Assembly: GCA_936440205.1 (NCBI GenBank)
Contig: OW387138.1
Span: forward strand, 55,939,526 to 56,003,525
Direction of reading: 5' to 3'
DNA: 64,000 bases
Source: Lepidonotus clava
Taxonomy: Eukaryota > Annelida > Polychaeta > Phyllodocida > Polynoidae
Positions 10,414-23,430 of the stretch are shown piece by piece. The notes under the pieces were generated by a model. That model searched no databases and had not been told where the DNA came from. It worked only from the letters and a program-made list of their open reading frames with translations. Each line of letters opens with the position of its first letter. Position 1 is the stretch's first letter. A program made the translations under genes and the position numbers.

Positions 10414-11887
10414 TTAATCTTTATCCTCGGCGCACCACACGCACAACACCTCGGAGCACATGATGCTGGCAGGCTCGCCCCCCTCACAGTCGGCGTGGTA
10501 GCACCGGCCGCAGTAGTTGCAGACCAAGTACATTCTGAAATATTACGGAGGCATGTTTAAATACACATTTTTTTAAATTGTGTGCACGAACTAATCGGAC
10601 CATCATCAATCACAATTTTTAGTAACCGTACGAAATTCGGCGTTCACTCCAACGTCAACATCAAGATTCTATGCCCTCGTTATTTTTTGCCTAGTAGCAT
10701 CATCGAAAATCATTGTCGCTATATAATATTATTTATTATGAAAAAAAAACCCGGCGTACCTGTAGTTGCCATCCAAGAATATGGCCTGCGGTTGTGTGGC
10801 GTGTTGGTCTTCGGCAAACGTTTCCATCGCCTTCCACCTTTGGTCCGTTAAGTACTCCTCCTGCTCCTGAAAAAAATTGTGTGGTTATAGTTAAATGTGC
10901 AAAAGTCAATTTTGCACTTACTACATACCAGCGTGTCCCTCGTAATATTGGCAAATTTCAGAACAATTGTTTTGTTTATACATATTTCCCTTCATACGCT
11001 TACATGTTTTATTTCCCACTTAGCTTCATCGTGTAAATACAAATGTACCAACCTGGGTCGGATCCTCCGAACAGTAGACGCACGTCCACTCTGATGGGCC
11101 GTCCGGGAGCTGTTGTTGGTCGTGCGTCCTGGAAAAAATTTCAAAAATCATCACACCGTCCATCATTTCAACATAGGTGGTCGAAACTACCAAATCATCG
11201 GCATCTCAATTTTTCTCATCCAATCTCTATTTCATGTTATTGTGCCAGTCTGACAAATTTGCAATTTTTAAATTGTCCAAAAAAGAGCCTGTTGTTTCAG
11301 CATGTTACATGAATTCGAGCGACCACAACCATGTCCGACCGCGAGTCCGTCGTCGGGTTTTAGACAGTGTGCATTATTTGGCATGACGATAGTCATCCTA
11401 CCAGATAGTAAGTTAATAATTTTCTTTCTATGCTTCTCTTCCATCCCTGTCCATCAACAGTGTTGAACAATTTAAACCTACTTAGGGGTGAACAGGGGCG
11501 CGCACTCGGTCCATTGGGGTTCCGTCCAGATCGTTTCCTCCTCTTCAATATTTTTCTCCTCACGCGGTGTCCATGCCTGGGATTCCTCTTCCTCCTCCGA
11601 CCGCACATGGTTGCTTGAATGAGCCAAAAAAAACAACCTTTAAGTGTCTGGAATCTACGTGTATGGGGAGAAAACGAAAAAAAATGGAAAATATCTACCA
11701 AACATAACAGCTATTATCCACACAATTATACATTTGTTAACAAACACTCTATATATGGAAGTGTAACCCCCAAGTCATTCTCCCGCAAAGCCTGAAAAAA
11801 CACTACTTCTCTATATAGGCATGCTATCTTATCAAATTATAGGCAAGTTATCTGATTCACCTACCGGGTTTTCTGCGCGGTCGCCAT
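10414..11887 (-). CDS. small PHD-like zinc-finger protein of the giant transposon (copy A), spliced
   Basis: Mirror copy of the gene at 53839-55360. The start ATG lies at 11885-11887 and the stop at 10414-10416. Short exon blocks with GT-AG borders carry an acidic segment, then CVYC, and then a last exon with CNYCGRCYHADC and CEWC, a PHD-type Cys/His arrangement. The protein is small, roughly 150 residues. It lies downstream of the transposase in the same direction, as in copy B. A chromatin-reader or DNA-targeting role is inference only. Confidence 0.6.
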
Positions 11888-12004
11888 TGTTCACAATGTG
11901 GTGCTTGTGTTTAATATCAGCAAACTTCTGCGTACGTACGGCTTTTATGGTCGTGAGGCTGGCGCGGGACTGTGTGTGTGCACGTGGTGGGCACCTCCTT
12001 ATAA

Positions 12005-12040
12005 AGCTGGTGCCCCCCCCCCCCACCCCCCCGGGGGGCA
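12005..12040. repeat. C/G homopolymer tract
   Basis: A run of Cs upstream of the PHD-like gene. The matching G run in copy B (about 53683-53713) differs in length. Such tracts are error-prone in sequencing and assembly. Confidence 0.7.
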
Positions 12041-12189
12041 GGGTAATGAGGGGCCATCTAGGTCAGCCGAGCAGCCTGAGCGACCGGTGTCAGGTGTTAC
12101 ATAAGGTGTCGCTCGCGCAGCGCAGCCCTGGCAGCTGGAGGTGCACGTCCTGACACCTGACTCAAGAAACCACCCGTAAATGCACACAG

Positions 12190-12733
12190 CCCCACACCCC
12201 CAGCCTGTGAAATAACTTCAGAAAACGTACCTCAAAGTCGCACATCCTGGCACCGTAACCTTGCGAAGTAATTTCCTACCTTTTATTTTAAATTTGAAAG
12301 TAGTCACATTATAAGGTTTAGGGCGTAATATAATTATTCCTAATAAAAAAATGTTGCTTTAGTTGGCAAAAGCGTCTAAATCACATAATCCTAACAATGC
12401 ATATAAAACACCGGACATTGTCCGAAATTAAGCTGCTGCACCCTATAGGCCGGGCCTATAGGCCTTCACCCGGGGATCATACTCACACTCGTGAGTCTAG
12501 ATCTGCACACTCACACTCGTGATTCTGCACACTCACTGCCAGGTGCGTTATTTTTAAGTTTTGCACTTTTTTTTATACATGTGCACACTTCTCATGGAAT
12601 TTTTTCATTCCCATATATCGGGGGGTGCATATCCAATATTTGTGGTGCACAATCTCATTAATGATGCATACGTTTTCAGCTTAATTTCGGACACTACGTG
12701 CACGAGTTCGATATATCTATAGGTCCTCTAGAT
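12190..12733. other. intergenic stretch between transposase and PHD-like gene (copy A)
   Basis: No coding region is seen. It contains a short palindrome (ataggccgggcctat, about 12445-12460) and repeated cactcacactcgtga motifs (about 12480-12535). The same sequence lies inverted at about 52980-53530 in copy B. Confidence 0.5.
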
Positions 12734-15700
12734 CTACAAGAAGTCGTGGCGCCGAAGGGGACATACGATCATATTTTCTTGTTCAACCACATATCCAAAA
12801 TGTCCACTTATCCGCATAACAGGCAGGAAAGATGCCCATGAAGGTTGCTCGAACTTTTCCTTGTGCCACATTGTATAAGGACTTATGTATCTGGATTCGA
12901 CGGTGCTGGGTCGGTACCACTTCACAGCTGCAAACACATGTTGCCTCTTCTGCCCGGTTGCATTACATTGTATGTAATGTTTCATGTAGTGGGTGGCGAT
13001 GCACGGTCGCTCCCGGGGGTCAGTCTGTCCGTCTTCGTACCAATTTGCCATTAGTCTAGACAACTTTTTACCACTGCTGGAATTTGTGCTGGAATAAGTC
13101 ATGGGGCCATATTTTACGACTTTAGACTTCACGTAAACTGAAGGCAGAAATGACTTCTCTAGGATCTCCTGTTCTGTGGGGTACATCTTTTTGTATGTTT
13201 TTTTGAGCAGCTCAAGATCGTCCGAGTCGATCCACACATTTTCTTCTCTAAATGTCTCGAAGCCGTCGGGGAGACTCCATAGGCTCCCGCACTGCGCGAA
13301 ATCTCGCTCATTGGGTACATCGAGTGTTTCCAGGACCGTTCTTGCTTTCTTCTCTCCTTCTCCCAGCCGGCAGTGTTTGCCAAATTTCCCCTCGTGTTTG
13401 GACGGCATTTCGGCGCGCGCCTGACTGACACGACTCATCCTGTGAAACCTCTCAAACAATTGTTTCTCTATCTGGCGATTGTTAGTCGGCACATCCCCCA
13501 AGTAACCATTATACCGCTCAAAACTGAACAGCCAAGTACTGGGAGCTGGACCATACTCCCGGAGACACTCCTTTAAATGGAGATGTAGATGCATGTTTGG
13601 GGTAATGAAATCAGAACCGAACTGGAGCTCTGTGCTCCTGCAAAAGTACAATAGTTTCCTGTGTGCCTGTTCTATCTCGTGGTATGTAATACAAGGCTTG
13701 CACAGAAGTCGAGTGGCTTCTACGAAACGCTGCCAGCTATGAAGCATATTATCCGGCAAAAGGCCCTGGAGGCAGTATCCAGACGAGACTGTAACCCAAT
13801 TCTTCCACTCCTTTGCCGTCCACATCCCAGCGTTCGATTTGATGTTAGTTACCACGCAGTCATCCGGTAGTCCCTCTTTAAACTGACTCAGACGAGCATC
13901 AATAGTCAACACCTGATTAGCGCTTAGTACAACGTCATCTGTTGAATTCTTCTTCTTCTTTGACAACTCTTTGTCGGTCCACCTCTTCCACATTCGCTTG
14001 GCAGTCCCTGAATCCCAATAATAAAAGCACATATGTGAAATCGGTATTGAAACCCCAATGAACTAATAGTCCAAATTAAAGGCAAATGCAAGTTCCATTT
14101 CAAACACATTATCAGTGCTAAACATTAATTAACGTTAGGTCAAGCTTCAACACTTACCCAACAGTACATTATGCATCACATCGATCGAGAGGAACCTGAA
14201 GAAATGAATGTCATATAATACAGTTACTGCTAATGGAAACATTTGTATTAATGTTTATTCAAATGTCAAATTAAAATTGTTAATATTTTGGTATAATTCT
14301 GTGTAAGATTGGCCTTTAAATTTGTTCGGCCTGGAGATTGAACTTACCTGATGGGATTGAAGTAGGGCAATTCTAGGAGGACACAGGAACGAGCTCCATA
14401 CTGTTTCTCAAGTTTACTTTTCTCTCTCGGGGTGGATGCAGCTGTAATCTCACTCACTCTCTCCTTGTGTTGGTCCAGAGTACGAGGAGTCCAATTCGCC
14501 ATGTTGAATCCTCCACGGTTTGAATTCTTGAATTCATTCAGACATTTTGAACAACCCATGATAGCATTAGGTAGCAGGAAACCGCAGGTCTTCCTCCCTG
14601 CAGGCAGGTCGGCAGCAACGTTCAAAAGCGCCAACTTAACGGTCTTGCCATTTGGGCAATCGTTGGTTATAAGCCTTTTTCCCTGATGCCAGAATTCCTT
14701 GAGTTCGTTGACTAGGGGCCTCAGAAAACTGGTAAGGTCGGCAGGTTCTTTACTTAAGTTTGGAATGATACCGTATAGTATGACGTTCTCAAGTCTGTAC
14801 CGCTCATTTCTGGGTAGGTTAAGTATTGTTAGGTAAATGCCCCCTACTGACATCGAAGCTTTCCGAGAGAATGGTTGAAACCAATCGATATTCATCTGAA
14901 GAGCCAAGTTGTTTTCATTATCAAGAAAGCCGTCGTTGTTCGCGTTAAATTCTTTCCATACCGAACCGTCGTAAATGTCAGCAAACACTCCGTTGGGTAT
15001 CCTCCTGCCCTTCCACTCTCTACATTTCAGCTCAAAACCTGGACGTTTCATCATAACCTGCAAACTCTTCTCGAGCGACTGGTAACAGAATGTCCTGACT
15101 GGAAGGAAGGTAATTTCCCCCACAATCTTGGTCTCATAAAACAATTTCCTGTTGCAGCGTTTTAAATCATCACCGATGGTTGTACACCTAATGGGTTGCT
15201 GATTACCATTACGATCCGTGTAAAAGCCTAGACCTCGCACACGCTCAGTGGTGGACAACAGAGAATGTGACAACGTATAACAGGCCGGGCAGCATACACT
15301 GATAGAGTAATTAGTCATCGTTAGGTCTGTACCCAACCATTTGTACATCATCCGCATCGTTTTGGGGAATACTGCCTCCGCTGCTTGTGAAACCCGGTCA
15401 TTACCTGCTACCGTCAATAATTCACAAATGAAGCACATAACTTTAGCCATTTGCGTATCACTGGTGAAGGTGTGGATCTGCCACTGCAAAAGAAAGAACA
15501 GAACCCATGAAAATAGGCTTTGGATATTCTTATTAGGGGTACCACTAACAAGCCTTGCCAATGGGCTAGGACGACCCGTCCCGTCACCGAAAACCACTTT
15601 TAAGTGACGGATGGCCCTGTTGCGAATCTTGACTGCCTCTGGATCAAGCTTATCATTTTCTTCCGTTTCTTGGGAATCTTCCATGGTACCGTAATAGTCT

Positions 15701-16720
15701 TCCATATCATCACCTGACTCCTCATCGGCTTCCATGGGTACCGCCTCTTCAACAGGCTGATTGCGACCCACAGGCTGACTGTCTGCTTCTCCCGGATTCC
15801 CGACTTCAGCCTGCCGCTGATTAGCAGCTGCAGCTTCTTCCCGAATACCAGCTCCAACCTGGATACCACCTTCAGCCCGAATTCCCGCTTCAACCTGCAT
15901 ACCACCTTCAGCCTCAATACCCGCTTCAGCCTGGTTACCTGCCTCAGCCTCAACACCCGCTTCAGCCTTGTTACCTGCCTCAGCCTGAAAACCTGCTTCA
16001 GCCTGGTTACCTGCCTCAGCCTGAAAACCTGCTTCAGCCTGGTTACCTGCCTCAGCCTGAAAACCTGCTTCCGCCTGGTTACCTGCCTCAGCCTGAAAAC
16101 CTGCTTCAGCCTGGTTAACTGCCTCAGCCTGAAAACCTGCTTCAGCCTGGTTACCTGCCTGAGCCTGAATATCTGCAGCTTCGGCCTCAAGACCCACTTC
16201 TGCCTGATTGCCAGCGCGTTGAGGTAAACCAAATGGGAGTGGTTCTGCAAGACACATGTATAAGAATAAATTAAATGTACAGTCGGGTTTCAGAGTACAG
16301 ACTTTCCCACCCAATGTTGTTTCTCTGACTCAAAAGCTATGATAGAAAGATGCATGGAGGGATACATATATATAACGTCCATTGTTCAAGTCATTCATTA
16401 TTTGAACAATTGTTTAATTGTCAAGAAAAGATTTAGGCTGGCGATAATTTTCCAAACACTAACTGATCATTAAGAGTATAGTAGGTATTTGAAAATAATA
16501 TCTATGCGCGCAAATCGATTTCAGGTGAAAGTGACTTTATCCTAGTTATACTATTTATCTGGTACTCACCATGCTCCATAAGATGCTTCCTGTTATATGT
16601 ACTTTTTGAAACTGCACGTTTACATGTGTCGCACCATCGGTTTCGGCTAGTGTCCATATTTCTTCTGGTTTCTGCCTGGTCACTGGTCAGACCCTTGAAA
16701 CACCACGATCGCGAGGCCAT
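12734..16720 (-). CDS. CACTA/EnSpm-type transposase (copy A), spliced
   Basis: Mirror copy of the transposase at 48893-52978, with the same four exon blocks and GT-AG borders. CACTA transposases are known to be spliced. The N-terminal exon (16720 downward) holds a C2H2 finger. The second block (about 16250-14347) has an Ala/Glu/Gln-rich repeat and the tnp2 core, including NIDWFQPF, VGGIYLTILNLPRNERY and AADLPAGRKTCGF. A short block carries DVMHN. The last block (about 14008-12734) has the DUF4218-like PSTWLFSFERYNGYLG. Over the 432-residue final frame the two copies differ at about a dozen residues. This copy has fewer 36-bp repeat units than copy B. Confidence 0.85.
15880..16190 (-). repeat. 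36-bp tandem repeat inside the transposase (NQAEAGFQAEAG units)
   Basis: Tandem 36-bp units encode NQAEAGFQAEAG and variants. The array is open in more than one frame, which produces a long shadow frame. The unit number is lower than in copy B. It probably forms a flexible or helical linker between the zinc finger and the catalytic core. Confidence 0.85.
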
Positions 16721-17567
16721 GGCGAACTTGAGTTAGACAGCAGCACTTCAGGGCGATGAACCTTCCCCATTTGCGACCGCGACACAAGTATTTATATATG
16801 GTACAGACCGACGCCTATGGTCCCACCAGCTGAAAGCCGCGAATTGCCGCGACATGCCACAGCCCCGACCCAGGGGTAGTTGCACTCGAGCTCCTAACCT
16901 CAGACACCCGTGTGAAATTAAAGCCGAGAACAGCCTGCCACAGTATTACCAGGAGATTACTGTCGCCTCCAGCCTGGCCGTCACGGTAGCGCGTTGTCGT
17001 GATTTGTCGGGCGCGTGAAGTTTCTTCAGCTTTCGAAACGCATCGTCCGCCGTCTGGACTGGTGAGGGCATGACACCTGCCATTAAAACCTAGGGTCTAT
17101 CCATTAAAGGGCGGTGAAGTTTCCTCAGCTTCCGAAACGCATCGGCCGCCGTCAGGTCGACTGGTGATAGGATTTCATCTGCCTTGAAAACTGAGCTCGA
17201 AGTTTAGCTCGAAGGTCAAACCTGAAGCTTTCTGCTACTACTTAGGGCCAGCTTATTTCGTTATATAGTGCGTTTGGTGTACGGCTACGTGAATATCATG
17301 AGTGTCAAAATCCTGAGTGCCACCCTTGGTGAGAATCTTCTTAATTACTTTTGTTCTACAAGTGATACGAGTCGATGGCCGACTTTCCAAATTATTCAAA
17401 ATAGGTAAAACATATGTATTCATTCTGGGGGTCGCCCTTCCTAATTAAATAATATGGCCAGTTTTCTGAATTCTAGGGTGTGGCCATATGGCAGTTATAG
17501 TTTATTCTGTCTGTTTGAATAGCCTGGCCATGGTAATTTGGAACGAAGGTGTTTGTTTAAAGTTGAG
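16721..17567. promoter_or_regulatory. divergent promoter region between transposase and membrane protein 1 (copy A)
   Basis: The transposase (minus) and membrane protein 1 (plus) are transcribed away from each other here. For the transposase, TATATAAATA lies inverted at about 16789-16798, some 70 bp before the start. A block of about 60 bp (gtgaagtttcttcagctttcgaaacgcat) occurs twice (about 17017 and 17116). Confidence 0.5.
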
Positions 17568-18404
17568 ATGACAACCTTCATGTTCTCTTCTTTCTTTTTT
17601 TTTCAATATATAGCTGCCGCGTACTTGGTTCTTGTATCATGCGTGGAATTTGTTCGAGCTGCCAGTGGCGGACACTGGCCTAGGGTCGTTCACAATAAGC
17701 CTGGAGTAACCCGTACCCGGTTGGTCAACCTCACTGCTCCATTTACCGGTCACCCTCCACCAAAACACGATGCGATGACCGGCCTCACCTTTCATGACAC
17801 CCTGCAAGCCTTGTTGGACCAGGACCAGGACCATACCGTAACTGACACTGGATCTGAAGCCAACCCAGGAGACGGAAACATTAAAGAATTCCCAACTGTG
17901 GTACTTCTCTCTTCGTACACTCTTCTTCTTATCCTCGCCGTAGCCATAATTATTAGCATATTCTTTGTTTGCTCCGGAATTAATCGCATCTTCGCAGATG
18001 CTCGTTTTTGTGTATACTTGCTTGTCTCGGGCAATCACAGTGTATGGCTTAAAATAGGCACGTTCCCTGGACATTTTGGAGATTATATCTTTCAAACAGA
18101 CGATCCTATCACACTGACTAAAGCCGAAAATATATGCCTAGGCGCACGATACACATTTAACTGTGTCATCCAAATGACCGACTGCTATACCGGCACATCG
18201 ACACGACTGCCCACACATTTAAAGGTTAATAAACTGAAGGACATCATGTTGACAAGATTGATGACTAAGGACATTATACGCTACCAGTTGGTTACCATGG
18301 GTATAGGCATAGGAGAGCCTGTTCTTTTGGGGAAATACCGGCCCGGTGAGCTTGCAATTAGTACTAATACTTCAGTCGACTTAAGCCGTGTTGACCTTGA
18401 TTAA
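17568..18404 (+). CDS. membrane protein 1 of the giant transposon (copy A)
   Basis: The reading frame is open further upstream, but the first ATG in frame is at 17568. It gives a hydrophobic signal peptide (FSSFFFFQYIAAAYLVLVSC). A short ectodomain of about 90 residues follows, with one N-glycosylation site (NLTAP), then a strong transmembrane segment (LLSSYTLLLILAVAIIISIF) and a C-terminal domain of about 140 residues (VYLLVSGNHSVWLKIGTFPG). I recognise no family. It is open in both copies and converges on the coiled-coil gene. Topology suggests a type I membrane protein with a large internal domain, which could act like a matrix or assembly protein; that is inference. Confidence 0.7.
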   Translation: MTTFMFSSFFFFQYIAAAYLVLVSCVEFVRAASGGHWPRVVHNKPGVTRTRLVNLTAPFTGHPPPKHDAMTGLTFHDTLQALLDQDQDHTVTDTGSEANPGDGNIKEFPTVVLLSSYTLLLILAVAIIISIFFVCSGINRIFADARFCVYLLVSGNHSVWLKIGTFPGHFGDYIFQTDDPITLTKAENICLGARYTFNCVIQMTDCYTGTSTRLPTHLKVNKLKDIMLTRLMTKDIIRYQLVTMGIGIGEPVLLGKYRPGELAISTNTSVDLSRVDLD

Positions 18405-19759
18405 GTCTTGTGTGAAAAATGTTGTATTTTTGTGTGTTTACTCCCAATATGCTGCCGAACGTGCGTCAATTGATACAAGTGTTATGGTTATAAATTGAAT
18501 TTGTAGCTAAATAAAATTTCGGTTTTGGAAAGAGCAGTATGACGCTGACAAGAGCGCTTTTACTCTGGCTCGGGCTAGGGTCAACCCCTTAGGTAATCTG
18601 TGAGACAGGCCCCTAATTTAGGGGCCTGAGGCTAAACTAGGTCTGCAACCAAAACTAGTAGTGGAATTAAATGTGGTTAACGCCACAATCTGGCGATCGG
18701 GCTCCAACCGAAATTATGGCTATAGCTAATTAAGCTATCATCCCTTAATAAATCTCGACACCTAAATTGACTTGTTTGTTTTTTAAATTATTAATTTTGC
18801 AATGTCACAGAAGCTCCAAGTTACCTATACATAACTCCCGGAGAACTCCCACTTTAAAGGGTTACACTATATGCATGAGGTTTTTTTATTCTCTCACAGA
18901 AAGAATATAGGTCACCGTGCCTTACAAATCCTAGAAAGTATTTCGGGTTCATCAGGAGACTACATGGTCACTTGTAAATTTTGATAGGTCCTACTGGCAG
19001 CGATGTATTTGATCATAATAAAATTTCTGAAAAATTACTTTTGCACCTTACTGCATGGAATCTAACTAAAAAGGATCCACTAGAAAAGAAGTAACAGTTC
19101 TTAATTAAAACCGGCTTCATGCAACATTATTTTTTCATGACTGCGAAATAAGTACGAAGAGATGATTCATGTCGCATCATTTTAAAAATCGTATATCGAG
19201 CTTATGTTTGTTTAAAATACACTTTTTATGATTGATTTATGTTATTATTGATAACAGGCCTAGGTGTCATTCCATTGCTCTTCTAATGGTAGAGACCTTG
19301 TACCATAACACTCATCAAAAAAGTGTTGTATTGTAATCGATTTCAAGTTCGTGGTCTATCTTCAAGAAATAGCACATTCGGGTTTTCAACAAAATGACAG
19401 GTCATTATAGTTAAATGCGTTTCGTATCGTAAATAAAAAGTATTCATAAATTTAAGATTCACTTATGAGAAGGACCTGGATAACGCGTACGGTTTTAGAC
19501 TAATATAAGGCGAGTCTTAGGCAACCAACATATCTATAGAAATACTTCCCTGCTTATCGAGCATGCCACAATCAAAACAAGAAGCGCAAAGTTCTTTGAT
19601 AAAAGTTTATAAAACGACTATACAATTGAAGAAAGTACAAAGACCTAACATACAGCGTGACACAGACCATACAATTAAATGTAGTGTAAAGAAAACATAA
19701 AGATGATAAACATAAACATCACATAAAATAGAGCTTTAAACAGACCCTTTAGAAATAAG
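18405..19759. other. convergent intergenic region (copy A)
   Basis: Membrane protein 1 and the coiled-coil gene converge here. A near-perfect palindrome at 18606-18628 (arms caggcccctaa / ttaggggcctg) is conserved in copy B at 46991-47013. AATAAA at about 18510 could be the polyadenylation signal of membrane protein 1. The rest is AT-rich with no gene. Confidence 0.5.
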
Positions 19760-22700
19760 TTAAATTGGCTGTGCATCGGCGATACCCGACCGATACGCGG
19801 GCTTCACCGCCCAGTCTGGGGTGTTGGGAGGAGGCTGTTGGCGTTTTGGATTATCGTCGGGGACATTTTTCCGCTTCTTGTCCAATCTAACGCCCCGCTG
19901 ACGGCGGCTAAGTTCTTTAAACTCAATTTCGTCCAGGTGGGCTTTGTAGGCACTCAGCTCATCGCTCTCCCACACGAGCGGTTTGACGCGGCGGTGATAT
20001 CGCTCGGTCGTCTTCCCGTCTCTGTCGACCGGAAAATAAAGTCCGCGCTCCTCGTCGCTCGTGTAGTCGGGGGTGAGGAGGCGCCTCACGGAATTCTTTC
20101 GAGCTTCGTCCCACGTTGTGACGATATTTTCCAACCCCACTATCCGTCTTCTGAGCTTCTGCAAAGTTAAAAAGACACTTTTTTATTTTAATACAGTTAC
20201 GACATACTTGGTCAAGAACATCCAATAAACACAAACAAGTTTTTCAATATTTCAGTTGCCTTAATTTAAAAGCTGGTCACTGCAGTTAATTTCAAAAGCG
20301 TTGCTTTATCCTTGGTCTCTATAACATACAGGCACTTTTTATTAATTGTGTCATATCCATTCTAATTGTATGTCAAGATTATTGTCCAAGGAAGCAAGTA
20401 AGGTTACAGTGCTCTATAAAAATTCATAATGTAAAAAAATTATAATTGTTTCCCAAGTTTCAGTGTTACAACCATAAGATCATTTCACAGCCGGGCCCCC
20501 TGTTTTAAGCCAAATTGCCGATTCACAGCTACAGCCCCCGGTATAGTTCCGACCGCAGTTCGTACGTATACCCCTTTTTGAACCGAGTGGGTCCCCGGGA
20601 AGTCACACCCCCTATACCATAGACCCCCAGTCTGTCTACTCAGATATCAAAGTAGGACATATCATCGTTCTTCAAAATAGAAAACAACCCCTTTCCACTG
20701 ACATTTATACCAAAAAATCGACCCCTTATTCTTCAAAACGCAGACATTTTGTGGCCAAGAAATACCCTTTTTTCGTGAAATTTCATATTTCCCAGGAAAA
20801 AAAAGACCCTTATTTTCATATCATGGATATTTGGGATGAAAAAGTAACCTTTTTTCTAGAAACAAGGACATGTGAATGTTGTCAAAATAGACCCTTTCTT
20901 CGCGTTTTTTAGAACAATGATGCGTATCCTTCCACCCAAGGAGTGGACAGACTGGGCATAGACCATAGACATTACTCTTTCTCCTCGGCTTTGCACTTGA
21001 AAAGTGTAAAATTTCGGCCTGCCTGAATCGAACTACGTCAATCAATGTTGAGAACAATAGTCCGCAAAAGCCATGACGTCAGGCGGGCCCCTAACGGTCA
21101 CTGCACGCTGCTCCCGTGCCTAAACATGGGCCGGGCTGGGCCGGGGGTCCCCTCTATGAACTTTAGTAGGACCCAGCTGTCAGATTTGCTATTTCCACTA
21201 ATAATGCTCGCAAACTTATGAAAACATGTATTTTCATAGGGGAACTATCAATGTGCATTATGATATACTTGAAAAGAAAAAGAGTTAATAAATATCAAAG
21301 TTATAGGCAATGTTATTGTCTGTGTGTACGGGTGACCGCGGTCCAGCCGGGTGTTATCGGTGCCCCCTCCAGGGCGGGCCGGGCCGGTGACCGGGGGTGT
21401 AGGGTTACCGGGGCCGGTCGTAAAAGGTTTAGGCCCAACACGTGTTGCGGGAGGGGTCCCTGACGTCAGACTTTTGTGGTCTATAGAGGAAGTCTGTAAC
21501 AAAAATTTATTTACCTCGTTCACGTGGTGACGGATGATAGCCTTTTCATTGTCAGCCTTCATTCGGTTCTTCCGGATTCTGTTGGCCCTGCTTTGGAGGG
21601 TCTTGAAGTAGGTGTTGGCAGCAGCTAGAAAAAGAGGAAGGACATGAAGTATGCTTAAAACTGGAGCCATTAAGTAGACAAAGGCAATATAAAGGCAATA
21701 AATCAAGGGAATACATGTTAAAAATGCAAAGTGAGGGTCAACATATTATTCACGAATTAAAACCATCATTACACCGGTATTATATTTCTTTGTCCAGATA
21801 ATAGAACTTACGTTTTTTTCAGATGACTGGGAGGATAACTTAAATTATAAAAGTAACAATTTACAATGTAAGTGGAGCCTATTTAGACACTAAAAACAGA
21901 TTTCCAGCATTTCAAGCATGTTAAAATTTTTGTTAATTGAAGGACCAATACTTTGGAATCATGGACATTAGATGCATGAAATGTACAGCTGCAGGTTAGT
22001 TAACAAAGAAACTTGCTACCTATGGGACTTACCTATCACCTCTTCTCTGGGGGTATCTGGCCCCAGGCACACGTTGTCAACAACGGCCTTGATGATCGCA
22101 ACGTTATCCGGGTGTTTGATCCCCGCCCTGAATGTTGGAATATATTTATATTGTTCAATTCATCGGCATCACGTCAAGTGCTCTATGACTCTATTAACAT
22201 GAAAAAAAAAAACAGCAAAACTTATATTCAGCTGCAGCTTCTGTTGTTCAGGAACACATTACCCATTGCTTACTTAAAAACAATATTATTTTCTGTACTA
22301 TTCATGTTGTTATGACGTAATCAACTTACCCAGGGTTCAGGTTGAATCCCCAAGCGGGCTCACCTCTCTTGGCCTTGTAGGCCGAACGAACGAGTTCCTA
22401 CAAACAATATAATAAGCCAATAATTAATAGTGGACTTCTAACTATATGTCAGTGTACGAAATCATTACGGATTTTCGTTGTTTTCCGGGATGTTCCCTGG
22501 CGGCGCGGCAAAAGAGAAGAACATCAGGGCTATACTAGGAATGAGATCATTTCTAAACAAACCGAGAACTATATTAAACGGTAACGTTTTCAAGGTGAGA
22601 TTATTAGTTAATTATAAGCTGTAAAAACAAACTTTAGAACTTACACATATTTCATTGCGTGGTTTGGGTGGTTTGTCAGCTGCAGCTGGCTTCGCTTGGT

Positions 22701-23430
22701 TCACGAGCACCTCCACCTGGGCCTTTGCCGCAGCCGCTTCAGCCTCCGCCCTTCGGCACTTCTTCTCCAGCTCCTCCATCCTGGCCAGCAAATGGGCCAT
22801 GGACGGTTCAGCTGTAGACGTGGAGGGGCCGGACGAGGACGAGTATTCGGGCGTGAACAACCTTTGGGACGTCGTCGACGAGAACGACCCTTGCGATGTC
22901 AAGGGCCCGGGCGTGAACGACCTTTGGGACGTCGTCGACGAGAACGACCCTTGCGATGTCAAGGGTCCGGGCGTGGACGACGTTCTGGACGTGGAGCTGG
23001 GGAACCATGGATGGGATTGCGACGTGGAGGGCGTCATCCCCCAGGGCGTGGATCCGGAGGGCGTGGAGGGCGTGGAGGGCGTGGAGGGCGTGGAGGGCGT
23101 GGAGGGCGTGGAGGGCGTGGACGACGATGCGGATGCAGTACCGCCTTGGGAACCACCAAGGCTAAGGTCCACGTCGTTGAGGGTGGATCCCTCTTCCGCG
23201 TACAGGGAGTCGTGAAGAGACTGATCCGCAGAGAGATCCGGAAACCCATTCTGAGACCCATACTGATGCGCATCCTCAGACATATCCAACAGCAGAGTAC
23301 CTACGCCTGCTGATGAATCATGATCGGTTATTTTCTCGCCACCCGGTTTGGGGCTGCTGGTCAAGATCCTGCATGAGCTCGTAGACGGGTTTGACAGAAC
23401 AGCGTCACTATAATCAGTTGACCCGTTCAT
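19760..23430 (-). CDS. spliced coiled-coil, S/T/P-rich protein, possibly TnpA-like (copy A)
   Basis: Five exon blocks on the minus strand with GT-AG borders, from the ATG at 23430 (context gccaccATGaac) to the stop at 19760. Exon 1 (to about 22645) encodes a low-complexity Ser/Thr/Pro region with STP and 20-residue repeats, then a predicted coiled coil (ARMEELEKKCRRAEAEAAAA). Later blocks encode basic helical segments (ANTYFKTLQSRANRIRKN) and an acidic/basic C-terminus (LLTPDYTSDEERGLYFPVDR). I cannot assign it to a family. CACTA elements often encode a second DNA-binding protein (TnpA), so that role is a reasonable inference. A TATAAATA box lies about 50 bp before the start. Confidence 0.6.
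20490..21180. repeat. GC/AT-mixed repeat-like block inside an intron (copy A)
   Basis: A roughly 0.7-kb intronic block with many short phrases such as gaccccttatt, aacccctttcc and agacccttatt. It is present in both transposon copies (about 44550-45255 in B), so it was carried by their common ancestor. It looks like an old interspersed repeat with no coding region. Confidence 0.4.
23055..23125. repeat. 9-bp minisatellite (ggagggcgt) encoding STP repeats
   Basis: About eight near-perfect 9-bp units lie in exon 1 of the coiled-coil gene. Copy B has fewer units at about 42602-42640. All frames are open through it, which creates shadow frames on both strands. Confidence 0.85.

Noticed and set aside
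10582-11386. Several 65-110 codon plus-strand frames opposite the PHD-like gene
   Set aside because: They are antisense to a gene with consistent splice borders and a zinc-finger pattern, and have no motif themselves.
22612-23430. Bacterial-type operon or promoter signals
   Set aside because: Introns, Kozak context, TATA boxes and surrounding SINE/LINE elements show eukaryotic DNA.
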